This document shows positions 24,573 to 32,489 of a stretch of 46,954 nucleotides of DNA, in pieces. Positions within the stretch are counted from its first letter, which is position 1; each line of letters begins with the position of its first letter. The DNA lies in assembly GCA_034437615.1 (NCBI GenBank), contig DAOTTW010000072.1, positions 1-46,954 of the forward strand, given 5' to 3'. The translations under genes and the position numbers were made by a program. The stretch is from DAOTTW01 sp034437615 (GTDB lineage: Bacteria > Chloroflexota > Anaerolineae > Aggregatilineales > Phototrophicaceae). Below the pieces are notes generated by a model. That model made no database searches, had not been told where the DNA came from, and saw nothing but the letters and a program-made list of their open reading frames with translations.

Positions 24573-25786
24573 TGTGCTTGCTCCAGTATGGTGGTCAAGC
24601 GCTCAATCAGCCTATCGACATCGTTTTTGCTGGCGATCAGCGGCGGCACCAGGCGCAGCACGTTGCTACCCGCGTTGACCAGCAGCAGACCGTGCTCATA
24701 GCCCTGCTGGATGAAGCCGCCGACCTCAGTCGTCATCTCAACGGCGACCATCAGGCCACGACCGCGTACTTCTTTAATCAGGGGGCTGTTGATTTCTGCG
24801 AGGCGTTCTTGCAAATACGCGCCGACTTGATCCACATGCGTCAGAAAAGCGGGCTGGCTGATCTTTTCCAGCACGTAAGAGGCCACCCGCGTCACCAGCG
24901 GCCCACCTGCAAACGTCGAACCATGATCGCCCGGTTTCAGGGCATCGGCCACGCGCTGCGTCACCAGTATCGCGCCGATGGGCAGCCCTGCTGCTAGGGG
25001 CTTGGCCAATGTCATGATGTCCGGTTGTACGCCGCTGGCCTCATGCGCCCACAGTTGCCCGGTGCGCCCAACGCCACACTGAACTTCATCGAAGATCAGC
25101 AGCGCGTCGTGTTCACCACAGGCCGCACGCAACGCCTGCAAGAATTCAGGTGTCGCCACGTTGATGCCGCCTTCGCCCTGAATCGGCTCGACAATCACGG
25201 CGGCGGTGTTGGCGTCGATGGCTGCCTGTGCGGATGCAATATCGTTAAATGTGGCCAGTTTGACGCCTTGCATTAGCGGCTTAAAGGGCTGCTGATATTT
25301 ATCCTTCGGCGTCACGGCTAACGCGCCCATCGTGCGGCCATGAAAGCCGCCTGTGAATGTCACGATGTCTGTTTTTTGCATGTGGCCGTTGTTATAAGCC
25401 AGCCGTCGCGCAAATTTCATCGCGCCTTCGTTGGCTTCTGCGCCGCTATTGGAGAAAAACACACGATCCGCAAAAGAGCGCTCAGTCAATTGGCGGGCTA
25501 GCAGCGCGTGCGGCTCTGTGTGATACAAATTGCTGACGTGGATCATGCCCGTTTCTAGCTGGGTGTTCATGGCCTGCGCCACGCCGGGGTCAGCATAACC
25601 CAGCGCATTCACAGCGATACCTGCGACCCAATCCTGATAGGCGTTGTTATCGCTGTCGTACAGGGTCATGCCCTGCCCATGCGTCAGCACGAAATCAGGG
25701 CGCACGTAGGTCTGTACGATGTAGTGCTGTTCGTCGTGGATGGCTTGGTGTTGCGCGTTGAGTGTGTTCTTGTTTGTCGCCTGCAT
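24569..25786 (-). CDS. argD: Acetylornithine aminotransferase
   Basis: The 405-residue class III PLP aminotransferase has SNSGAEANEGAMKFARR (112-128), IFDEVQCGVGRTG with Asp233, and the PLP lysine Lys262 in TLAKPLAAGLPIGA. Its N-terminal YVRPDFVLTHGQGMTLYDS and NALGY are typical of ArgD. It makes N-acetylornithine from N-acetylglutamate semialdehyde, feeding ArgJ directly next to it. A 4-aminobutyrate or succinylornithine aminotransferase cannot be fully excluded by sequence, but the pairing with argJ decides it. AAAGGG lies before the ATG. A TACAAT at 25870-25875 on the minus strand could be a -10 site, but no good -35 is seen. Confidence 0.94.
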   Translation of the reverse strand: MQATNKNTLNAQHQAIHDEQHYIVQTYVRPDFVLTHGQGMTLYDSDNNAYQDWVAGIAVNALGYADPGVAQAMNTQLETGMIHVSNLYHTEPHALLARQLTERSFADRVFFSNSGAEANEGAMKFARRLAYNNGHMQKTDIVTFTGGFHGRTMGALAVTPKDKYQQPFKPLMQGVKLATFNDIASAQAAIDANTAAVIVEPIQGEGGINVATPEFLQALRAACGEHDALLIFDEVQCGVGRTGQLWAHEASGVQPDIMTLAKPLAAGLPIGAILVTQRVADALKPGDHGSTFAGGPLVTRVASYVLEKISQPAFLTHVDQVGAYLQERLAEINSPLIKEVRGRGLMVAVEMTTEVGGFIQQGYEHGLLLVNAGSNVLRLVPPLIASKNDVDRLIERLTTILEQAQ

Positions 25787-25969
25787 TTGGCTTGCCCTTT
25801 AAAAGATAAAAAGACGCAAAGACGCAGCAAAGATGCGCATCTGGCGGCTGTATTTGCATATAGCGACATATTGTAACGAATTTCAGGATTTTTGCGCGGT
25901 TGATCTGCTTTTTGGGCACCCGTTGATTCCACAGGGGAGGGTTAGGCCCCTCCCGCAGATGTGCATGGG

Positions 25970-26404
25970 CTACTCGGCTTCGGGGGTTTGCTGCTGATGA
26001 TAGCCTGTGATGAAGGTCAGCGCTTCATCCATTGTGCGCACGATGCGCTTGCGCTGGTTCTCTTTTGGGTTTTGCATCGGGCCACGCAGGATTTCTTCCT
26101 GCACGAAATCTTTGACGATCATGGCCACTGGCAGCTTCTTCACGTTATTGCGCATGTTCATGCGGCGGCTGTTTTTGCGTGCGGAAATCAGGTTATCGGG
26201 CATGAATTGCTCGACCTCGCGGAAGTCGAACACCTCACCATAGACATTATCCAGGCCAACGGCTTCTGTCAGGTCGGCCAACCAATCGTAAACAGCGATG
26301 CTGGTGGCTGCCGTCAGAACGCCGTGATAGGTGATAAATGCGATGTGGCTCTCCGCATCGAAAGACGCCTGAGCATTTTCTTGTTGCAGCGCTTCGACAC
26401 TCAT
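25970..26404 (-). CDS. Small hypothetical protein, possibly STAS/SpoIIAA-like
   Basis: The 144-residue protein is not firmly recognised. It begins with a beta-strand pattern (SHIAFITYHGVLTAATSIAV), then alternates helices and strands (YDWLADLTEAVGLDNVYGEV, FDFREVEQFM), consistent with the SpoIIAA/STAS-like alpha-beta fold seen in many environmental bacteria. The middle is basic (ARKNSRRMNMRNNVKK) and the end is helical and polar. No catalytic motif or membrane segment is visible. It stands alone: the argD start is 183 bases to the left and the CPBP gene 113 bases to the right. Its strand is the same as theirs. Confidence 0.6.
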   Translation of the reverse strand: MSVEALQQENAQASFDAESHIAFITYHGVLTAATSIAVYDWLADLTEAVGLDNVYGEVFDFREVEQFMPDNLISARKNSRRMNMRNNVKKLPVAMIVKDFVQEEILRGPMQNPKENQRKRIVRTMDEALTFITGYHQQQTPEAE

Positions 26405-26518
26405 AGCTTTTGCTTTCTGCTAGGTATTTGATGCGATCTAAAAGTACCAATATTGTAACATTGTATGTGCAGGCAAGGTATTGGCATTGCATTACTGCTG
26501 TGTTGGCTTTGCGTTTGC

Positions 26519-27292
26519 TCAGCCGGATAGCGCCAATGCCGTGAGCAGGTGTGCGCCGCCGATGCCGATGTAGGCGACGATGACCGCCAGTGTAGAACTG
26601 GTCCGCGTGCGCACCGCCCCCAAAAATGCGCCGATGAGCAGCGGCACAATCAAGCCATAGCTGACCTGTGTCGCGGGTAGCAGGGTGCTGCCAAATGCTG
26701 CGAAGTGATACGACGTAAATAGCCCGATGGTGATGGCATAGCCGCCTACTGGCCCGATGGATGCCCGCAAGCGCGGCAGCGTGACGCCGTAGAACACCAG
26801 GCTTTCTGCGATGGGCTGCACCAGCACCACCAGCAAAGCTGCTAACAGCCAGGTGCCGCCCTCTGTGCCCGGATCACGCGAGACCTGCGAGAGAACAGCC
26901 GAAGCGCTGAAGCCACCCGCAGGCAAGCCGACGATTAAATCCACGACCAGCGCGGCGGCGATGCCATACAGCAGCACGAAAAACAACGATGGGCGCGTGT
27001 TGCCGACGATGCGCAGGGCTTCGCGGCTCGCTTGTGTGCGCTGACGGTTGAGCAGAACAAAGCCTGTGGTCAGCAGCAAGCCAATCATCCAACCGAAAAG
27101 CAATGCACGCGGCGTTAAGAATTCAGCGGATGTCAGCGATGCGACGCTGGGCGCGACCAGAAACATGAACACTAGCAACGCAACCAGCGTGTAGATGACA
27201 TCCGTCACGCTCCAGGGTGGCGCGACCTGTGGCGCTCGTAGGCGGTTGATCCAGCTTGCACGCTTGCGGGCCTCTTGTTGGTTTTCGCTCAT
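26519..27292 (-). CDS. CPBP-family intramembrane protein with degenerate active site
   Basis: The 257-residue protein has about seven membrane helices after a charged N-terminus. The CPBP (CAAX protease/bacteriocin-processing) core is visible: AESLVFYGV (162-170) is in the place of the EExxFRG motif, and FTSYHFA supplies FxxxH (Phe192, His196). His248 lies in the last helix. However, the second Glu of EE is Ser164 and the Arg is Tyr168, so peptidase activity is questionable. It may be a membrane scaffold or a divergent protease. It is divergent from the CpaF gene, with 215 bases between the starts. Confidence 0.72.
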   Translation of the reverse strand: MSENQQEARKRASWINRLRAPQVAPPWSVTDVIYTLVALLVFMFLVAPSVASLTSAEFLTPRALLFGWMIGLLLTTGFVLLNRQRTQASREALRIVGNTRPSLFFVLLYGIAAALVVDLIVGLPAGGFSASAVLSQVSRDPGTEGGTWLLAALLVVLVQPIAESLVFYGVTLPRLRASIGPVGGYAITIGLFTSYHFAAFGSTLLPATQVSYGLIVPLLIGAFLGAVRTRTSSTLAVIVAYIGIGGAHLLTALALSG

Positions 27293-27415
27293 GAAACCTC
27301 ACTCGATCAAGCATATCTGTGCGTTTATGCATTCAGTGTGCCGTATCTTGGGGTGTATTTCAATTCGGGGGCGGTCCCACACGCATAACCTGTGCAAACC
27401 TTAAGCCTGCGTGCA

Positions 27416-27445
27416 TTGTCATGTTTTGTCATCCGGCGTTACACT
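27416..27445 (+). promoter_or_regulatory. Candidate promoter for the CpaF-like gene
   Basis: TTGTCA (27416-27421), an 18-base spacer and TACACT (27440-27445) give a plausible sigma70 site 62 bases ahead of the ATG at 27508. No clear operator was seen. Confidence 0.45.
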
Positions 27446-27507
27446 GTGTTCAGCACAGCAGATACCCAACGTTGCACAAAACGACCGAAGACGCATAAGG
27501 ACCTGAC

Positions 27508-29124
27508 ATGCTCAACCGCAAAAAACCCGCCCAGGATGGCAACGGTAACGCACAGCGCAAGAAGAAAATGTCCGATACCGACCTGTTCGACGCGCTGACA
27601 TCCGACGCGGATGTTGATAGTGACGGCGACGACTTCAGCAGCCTATTCGGTGATGACGACGCACCAGCCCGACCCAAAAGCAAGGGCGCGAAAAACGCAA
27701 AAGACACGCAAGCCAAGCCAGATAGCGGCTTTGTGGTTGGCGAAGGCATCAGCAAAGTCACTGTGACCGAAGTGCGCCCGGATGGGTCATGGGTGCTGGA
27801 TACGGGCTATGTCGTGCCAGCCAAGAAGCGCACACCGGACAACCTGAAGACGCTCCGTAAGCAACTGCGCACCAAGCTGCTGGCCAACCACGAAGAGGCC
27901 GACCACTGGAACCGCCACGATCAGGAAAAAATCAACACCATCAGCAAGCGCCTGAACACCGTGCTGCAAAAGCTGGGCGTGAACCTGACCGCCGATGACC
28001 GTGAGACGCTGCTGAACGGCCTGCTGGATGACCTGCTCGGCTTCGGCGCGATTCAACCGCTGGTTGATGACACGAGTTACTCGGAAATTATGGTCAACGG
28101 GCCAGAGATTATCTTCTCGGAGTATAAGGGCCGCCTGACCGAAACCGACATCGTTTTTGATGATGAAGAACACCTGCGATGGACGGCACAGCGCATTGTC
28201 CGCCCGATTGGTCGCGCCTTGAACCGCGCAAACCCGATGGTGGATGCACGCCTGCCGGATGGCTCCCGTGTGCACATCGTCACGTCAGCTTCTGCGCTGG
28301 CTGGCACCACCATCACCATCCGTAAATTCCCCGATAAGCGCCTGACCGTCGAGCAGCTTGTCAAGTGGGAATCGTTTACAGATACGGTTGCGCAGTTCTT
28401 TCAGGCGTGCGTGGTCGCCCGCACCAATATCGTCGTCTCCGGCGGTACAGGCTCCGGTAAGACCACGCTGCTGAACGTGCTGAGTTCGTTTATCCCGGAG
28501 GATGAGCGCATTGTCACCGTCGAAGATTCAGCAGAGTTGCAGCTTGCGCAGCGGCACGTAGTACGCCTGGAAACCGCGCCGCCCATCCCTGGCACGAAGG
28601 ACGAAGGCCGCCTGGAAATTCGCGATCTGGTAAAGGGGTCGTTGCGTATGCGCCCGGATCGTCTGGTGGTCGGTGAGTGCCGTTCCGGTGAAGCGCTGGA
28701 CATGCTGCAAGCGATGAACACGGGGCATGATGGCTCGTTGACGACGGTGCACGCCAATACGCCGCGTGATGCCGTCGCACGCCTGGAGACGCTGTGCATG
28801 ATGGCGGGGATGGACCTGCCCGTTTTCGTGATTCGCTCGCAGATCGCCGCCGCCGTCGATTTGTTCATCCAGCAGGCCCGCCTGAAAGACGGCAGTCGCA
28901 AGGTCGTGCAAATTACGGAGATGCAGGGCATGGAAGGCGAACGGGTGACGCTGCAAGACCTGTTCGTGTATACGACCACTGGCCGCACCGGGCAGGGTTA
29001 CTCGCATGAGGGCGGCGGCACCCTGGAACCGACTGGCTTCCCGCCGAGATTCATGGACCAACTGCGGCAGTACGGCTTTAAGCTCAGCCCGAAGGTCTTC
29101 GGCGCAGGCAAGAGCGTCGGCTAG
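27508..29124 (+). CDS. CpaF/TadA-type secretion ATPase (type II/IV superfamily)
   Basis: The 538-residue protein has a Walker A GGTGSGKTT (312-320), Asp-box-like VTVEDSAELQL (336-346), Walker B region RPDRLVVGECRSGEALDMLQ (382-401), and His box TGHDGSLTTVHAN (405-417). The N-terminal domain has LLGFGAIQPLVDDTSYSEIM (176-195), the CpaF/VirB11 signature. Such hexameric ATPases drive Tad (Flp) pilus assembly and retraction. Residues 1-75 are an acidic, Lys/Asp-rich low-complexity tail not usual for CpaF. No TadB, TadC, pilin or prepilin peptidase gene is next to it, and a terminator closes the transcript at 29165, so it looks like a stand-alone gene. AAGGA precedes the ATG. Confidence 0.92.
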   Translation: MLNRKKPAQDGNGNAQRKKKMSDTDLFDALTSDADVDSDGDDFSSLFGDDDAPARPKSKGAKNAKDTQAKPDSGFVVGEGISKVTVTEVRPDGSWVLDTGYVVPAKKRTPDNLKTLRKQLRTKLLANHEEADHWNRHDQEKINTISKRLNTVLQKLGVNLTADDRETLLNGLLDDLLGFGAIQPLVDDTSYSEIMVNGPEIIFSEYKGRLTETDIVFDDEEHLRWTAQRIVRPIGRALNRANPMVDARLPDGSRVHIVTSASALAGTTITIRKFPDKRLTVEQLVKWESFTDTVAQFFQACVVARTNIVVSGGTGSGKTTLLNVLSSFIPEDERIVTVEDSAELQLAQRHVVRLETAPPIPGTKDEGRLEIRDLVKGSLRMRPDRLVVGECRSGEALDMLQAMNTGHDGSLTTVHANTPRDAVARLETLCMMAGMDLPVFVIRSQIAAAVDLFIQQARLKDGSRKVVQITEMQGMEGERVTLQDLFVYTTTGRTGQGYSHEGGGTLEPTGFPPRFMDQLRQYGFKLSPKVFGAGKSVG

Positions 29125-29164
29125 CCGCAACGCACAACACAATATCCACCTGAACGCTACGAGG

Positions 29165-29208
29165 CATCTGCATTGTCCGGTATGATAAATGCAGATGTCT
29201 TTTTGTTT
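29165..29208 (+). terminator. Rho-independent terminator after the CpaF gene
   Basis: CATCTGCATT (29165-29174) and AATGCAGATG (29188-29197) form a perfect 10-bp stem, followed at once by TCTTTTTGTTTT. It begins 41 bases after the stop and closes the CpaF transcript before the Uma2 pair. Confidence 0.8.
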
Positions 29209-29224
29209 TCACAGGATGCGTAGC

Positions 29225-29944
29225 ATGAACGACAACACGCTGGAACAAGCCAAGCAGCAAACCGAAACGCAGCCACAAGCGCTATCACCAGACGCATTTT
29301 ATACGGGCGAAACCGTGCTGGCGCGGGATGTCAGCTTTGCCGAATACCTGAAGCGTTATGTAAAAAAAGATGAGGGCAAGATAGAGTGGTTAACAGGGAC
29401 GGTGATACAGCACATGTCAGCCAGTACAACACATGAACGGATTGTTGCTTTTTTAATCCAGCTATTGGGCCTGTATCTCGGTTTTCGTTTTGGTGCAGAT
29501 GCCCGTGTATATGGCTCCAATACGAGCATGTACATCAACGATCAACAGCCTGCACGCGAACCCGATATTCTGGTGGTACTAGCGGCTAATTTTGAGCGTG
29601 TGAAAGAAACATACCTGCATGGTCCAGCCGATTTTGTGGTTGAAGTGGTCTCGCCGGAGAGCACACAACGTGACCGAGGCACCAAAGTAGAAGAATACGA
29701 AGCCGCAGGCGTGACCGAATACTGGATTATCGACCCCAAGCGCCACGAAATCCTCGCCTATCATTTGCAAGAGGCTGGCGCTTATAAGGCGCTGCCGAGA
29801 GACGCCAATGGCGCGACCCTATCGCACTTGTTCACAGGCTTTAAGCTGCACCCTGATACACTGGCGCAAGAAACGCTACTCTACGGCGCACAACTCGTAC
29901 AGATGGCGCAGGCTATGGCCAACACACAGCAATCAGGAGCCTAG
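29225..29944 (+). CDS. Uma2-family PD-(D/E)XK nuclease-like protein
   Basis: From ATG 29225 (AGGA 10 bases upstream) the product is 239 residues. An earlier ATG at 29189 would lie in the terminator and is unlikely. The fold markers are QPAREPDILVVL (Asp113), DFVVEVVSPES (Glu140) and TKVEEYEAAGVTEYWIIDP. These correspond to the D-ExK positions of the restriction-endonuclease-like fold. Uma2 proteins are highly multiplied in Chloroflexota and cyanobacteria and have no proven function. The next Uma2 gene begins 3 bases after the stop, so the pair is co-translated and probably arose by tandem duplication. Confidence 0.88.
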   Translation: MNDNTLEQAKQQTETQPQALSPDAFYTGETVLARDVSFAEYLKRYVKKDEGKIEWLTGTVIQHMSASTTHERIVAFLIQLLGLYLGFRFGADARVYGSNTSMYINDQQPAREPDILVVLAANFERVKETYLHGPADFVVEVVSPESTQRDRGTKVEEYEAAGVTEYWIIDPKRHEILAYHLQEAGAYKALPRDANGATLSHLFTGFKLHPDTLAQETLLYGAQLVQMAQAMANTQQSGA

Positions 29945-29947
29945 ACC

Positions 29948-30646
29948 ATGACCGAGCAGACAACAGCAGCCCCTCAACAAGCCACGCAAACACCCCAGGT
30001 CAATTTGCCCGCAAAGGTGACGCCCTACTACTGCGGTGAGGAGATTTTAGCGACGGGCGTAAGCTACCCGGATTATCTCAAGCGCTTTGATAGCGTGCGT
30101 GCGGAATGGCTGATGGGGGTTGTAATTAAGCATATGTCCAATAACAAAACACACCAAATGTCACTCATCTTTCTAATTGCTTTGGTCCGGGCCTACCTGC
30201 AATACCGCCAGATCGGGCAGGTTTTCCCAGCCGGATATTCGATGTACATCAAAGAGGACCAGCCAGCACGTGAACCAGACCTTCTGGTTGTACTGAACAA
30301 GAACCGCGAGCGTGCTCAATATAGTAATTTGCGGGGCGCAGCAGATGTCGCGGTCGAGATCGTCTCGCCGGAAAGCGGACGCCGTGACCGAGGCACCAAA
30401 GTAGAGGAATATGAAGCCGCAGGCGTAGCAGAATACTGGCTGATTGACCCACTGCACAAAGGCTTGATGCTGTATCGACTGAACGCAGAAGGCCGCTATG
30501 AGCAGCAGAACCCCAACGCACAGGGCCGCATTCATTCGCATGTCCTACCCGGTTTTTACCTGAGTGCGGCATCACTCTGGCGCGATGATCTGGATCAGGT
30601 TGATTTCATCGCACTGGCGCAGGAGATGGCGGACACCGACAACTAG
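29948..30646 (+). CDS. Uma2-family PD-(D/E)XK nuclease-like protein, second copy
   Basis: This 232-residue protein is a paralogue of the preceding one: QPAREPDLLVVL (Asp111), VEIVSPES (Glu137), then RDRGTKVEEYEAAGVAEYWL, which is almost identical to its neighbour in this core. The N-terminal 20 residues are a low-complexity Thr/Gln-rich tail, also seen in the first copy. Divergence is greatest at both ends. The biochemical role is unknown, and a pair of similar subunits could form a heterodimer. Its stop is followed 7 bases later by the short MITE-like repeat. Confidence 0.88.
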   Translation: MTEQTTAAPQQATQTPQVNLPAKVTPYYCGEEILATGVSYPDYLKRFDSVRAEWLMGVVIKHMSNNKTHQMSLIFLIALVRAYLQYRQIGQVFPAGYSMYIKEDQPAREPDLLVVLNKNRERAQYSNLRGAADVAVEIVSPESGRRDRGTKVEEYEAAGVAEYWLIDPLHKGLMLYRLNAEGRYEQQNPNAQGRIHSHVLPGFYLSAASLWRDDLDQVDFIALAQEMADTDN

Positions 30647-30653
30647 CCCACGT

Positions 30654-30735
30654 CGGCGCAAATACTGTGGCAGTTTTCGGACGCGCCGAAGCGCGTCCGG
30701 GATGGCGTAGCCACATCAATGATGTATTTACGCCG
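30654..30735. repeat. MITE-like element, short copy, with 12-bp terminal inverted repeats
   Basis: CGGCGCAAATAC (30654-30665) and GTATTTACGCCG (30724-30735) are inverted ends with one mismatch. The centre holds an 8-bp stem closed by CGAA (30679-30698). Outside the ends lie CTAG on both sides (about 30643 and 30743), a possible target-site duplication. The remaining 150 bases to 30894 hold only an AAACGAC/GTCGTT inverted repeat and no gene. Confidence 0.8.
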
Positions 30736-30894
30736 CGCTCTACTAGCGAAATAAAAACGACCATCAGGAGAGATGACAGTCGTTAATGAATTAGGGTATC
30801 TGACTCCAGGATACGCCTGAGCCGTACTCGCCTCTAGTGAAGAAAATCATGAAAGGATCATGCACCCGTATGAACAAAGTATGATGGATGTCAC

Positions 30895-32463
30895 CTAGCC
30901 GCCGACGCGCCGCACGACCACGTTGCCCGGCACGGGTGGACAAGCCTCGGCAGCATCCACGATAGCCCTTTGTGGGTCATCAGGCGCATCAGGCCGAATG
31001 TCACCCGCATACACCAGATAGCCTTGCTGCACAGCCTCATTGCGATACAGCAGCGTCAGGTCAACATAGGGCCGCAGGTAATCGCGGGTTTCGGCGTTGA
31101 TCTCTGCAAAGACCACGTAATACAGCATGACATCTGATTCTGGCTGCACGAAACACGTCGCTGCATTGAATGAGGTCACATCGCGCGGCTGCAAGCGTTC
31201 GCCCATCAGCATAATCGTGGGTTGGTCGTGTGGATGAAAGGTGTAGTAGATCGTGCTAGCTTTCGGGGTGTTGGCGTCCAGCCAATCCGCCGCGCTGATG
31301 ATGCGCTGATCCACGCCCAATGTATCGACAAGCTGCACGATGGCACGGTCCAGCGCTAACCAGGATGTCAGCGCACTCCATGCGAACAGCAATAGCAACA
31401 GAATAGAGATTTGGCCCTTTGCACCAGATAAGAGGCGTTGCAGCGCGGCAGCACCCGCACCGATCAGCAGGGCAATCGGCACCACCATGCCGAAGCCACG
31501 CAAAAAGCTGGGATTGCCCGTCGCCAGTAGTGCAGGCAGCAACGACAAAAACAGCAGCAGCAGCGTCCATACCGTAAGCCAGCGATAGCGCACCACCAGC
31601 GGCAACAGCAGCACACCAACAGCCAGCAAAAGCGCCAACGGTAAATCTAAAATAGGCTTGGCATCGGGTGCATTCTGGATGGGGTGTGGGTCGCCGCGTG
31701 TGATCCAGGCGTCTAGCCATTGGCGTATGTTTTGCAGCACATCCAGCAGGCCATCAATCGCAATCGCATCAGCACGCGCCAACGCCGCCTCTGGATACAC
31801 GGCAAAATACAGCAGCAGCGGCAGCCCAACGACGAACGACGCCAGCGCCGTTATGAATGCCCCACGCCGTTTGGCTGGCTGACGCACAAACCACACCAGC
31901 AGCATCAGCAGCGCCAACGCAATCCACACCCGCGCCGCAATGTACGTATAGAACGAAACGCCCAGCCATACACCCGCCCATAGCCACAGACGCGGCTTAT
32001 TCAGGCGATAGGCCCGCAGCAGCAGGGCCAGCGCCAGCGCAGCAAACAACGGAAACAGAATCACACGGAACGCGAGATGGCTAAAATGCACATGCCAATA
32101 GAGCACGCTTAACGCAGTCATGCCCCACAATGCGCCGGATTTGCCCAGCACCTCATACGCTAGACGATACATTACGGGCAATGTCAGAATGCCCGCGAAC
32201 AGGGCGACGATTTTTAACGCAAAGGGTTGCACGCCGAACAGGGCGATGCTGGGCGCGAGCAGATAGACCCACAAGCCTTCGCGCCCAAAATTATCGGGGA
32301 AGAACGGCCTGAGTTGTGGCTGATCCAGCAGACGTGCGGCGTCCAGGCCATACCAGGCTTCATCGAAAACCAGCACCGCGCTCAGCGCCCCCAAACCGTG
32401 AAAGCGCAGAGCCGCGCCGACCAGCAGAACTGCCGTAATCAGGGCAAGCCGCCTGCCTGTCAT
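30895..32463 (-). CDS. GT39-type membrane glycosyltransferase (ArnT/PMT-like)
   Basis: The 522-residue protein has about 11-12 membrane helices in residues 5-390 and a soluble C-terminal domain of about 120 residues. The early extracytoplasmic loop has VFDEAWYGLDAARLL, the acidic DE motif of the polyprenyl-phosphate-dependent GT-C enzymes (GT39/PMT/ArnT). Such proteins transfer sugars from a lipid carrier to lipids or proteins outside the membrane. The exact acceptor cannot be given. The gene starts 26 bases after the citrate synthase stop on the same strand and is probably transcribed with it. An ATG at 32463 has a weak upstream AGATGGTAGC. Confidence 0.85.
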   Translation of the reverse strand: MTGRRLALITAVLLVGAALRFHGLGALSAVLVFDEAWYGLDAARLLDQPQLRPFFPDNFGREGLWVYLLAPSIALFGVQPFALKIVALFAGILTLPVMYRLAYEVLGKSGALWGMTALSVLYWHVHFSHLAFRVILFPLFAALALALLLRAYRLNKPRLWLWAGVWLGVSFYTYIAARVWIALALLMLLVWFVRQPAKRRGAFITALASFVVGLPLLLYFAVYPEAALARADAIAIDGLLDVLQNIRQWLDAWITRGDPHPIQNAPDAKPILDLPLALLLAVGVLLLPLVVRYRWLTVWTLLLLFLSLLPALLATGNPSFLRGFGMVVPIALLIGAGAAALQRLLSGAKGQISILLLLLFAWSALTSWLALDRAIVQLVDTLGVDQRIISAADWLDANTPKASTIYYTFHPHDQPTIMLMGERLQPRDVTSFNAATCFVQPESDVMLYYVVFAEINAETRDYLRPYVDLTLLYRNEAVQQGYLVYAGDIRPDAPDDPQRAIVDAAEACPPVPGNVVVRRVGG

Positions 32464-32489
32464 AGGCTACCATCTAAGCCGAGGTTGCC

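Noticed and set aside
25801..25835. Short AAAGACGC direct repeats before argD
   Set aside because: Only two imperfect copies. Too short to call a tandem repeat or regulatory site.
30767..30825. Tiny frame starting at about 30774 (MTVVNELGYLTPGYA) after AGGAG
   Set aside because: The ATG is only about 3 bases from the Shine-Dalgarno, the frame is 15 codons, and nothing supports translation.
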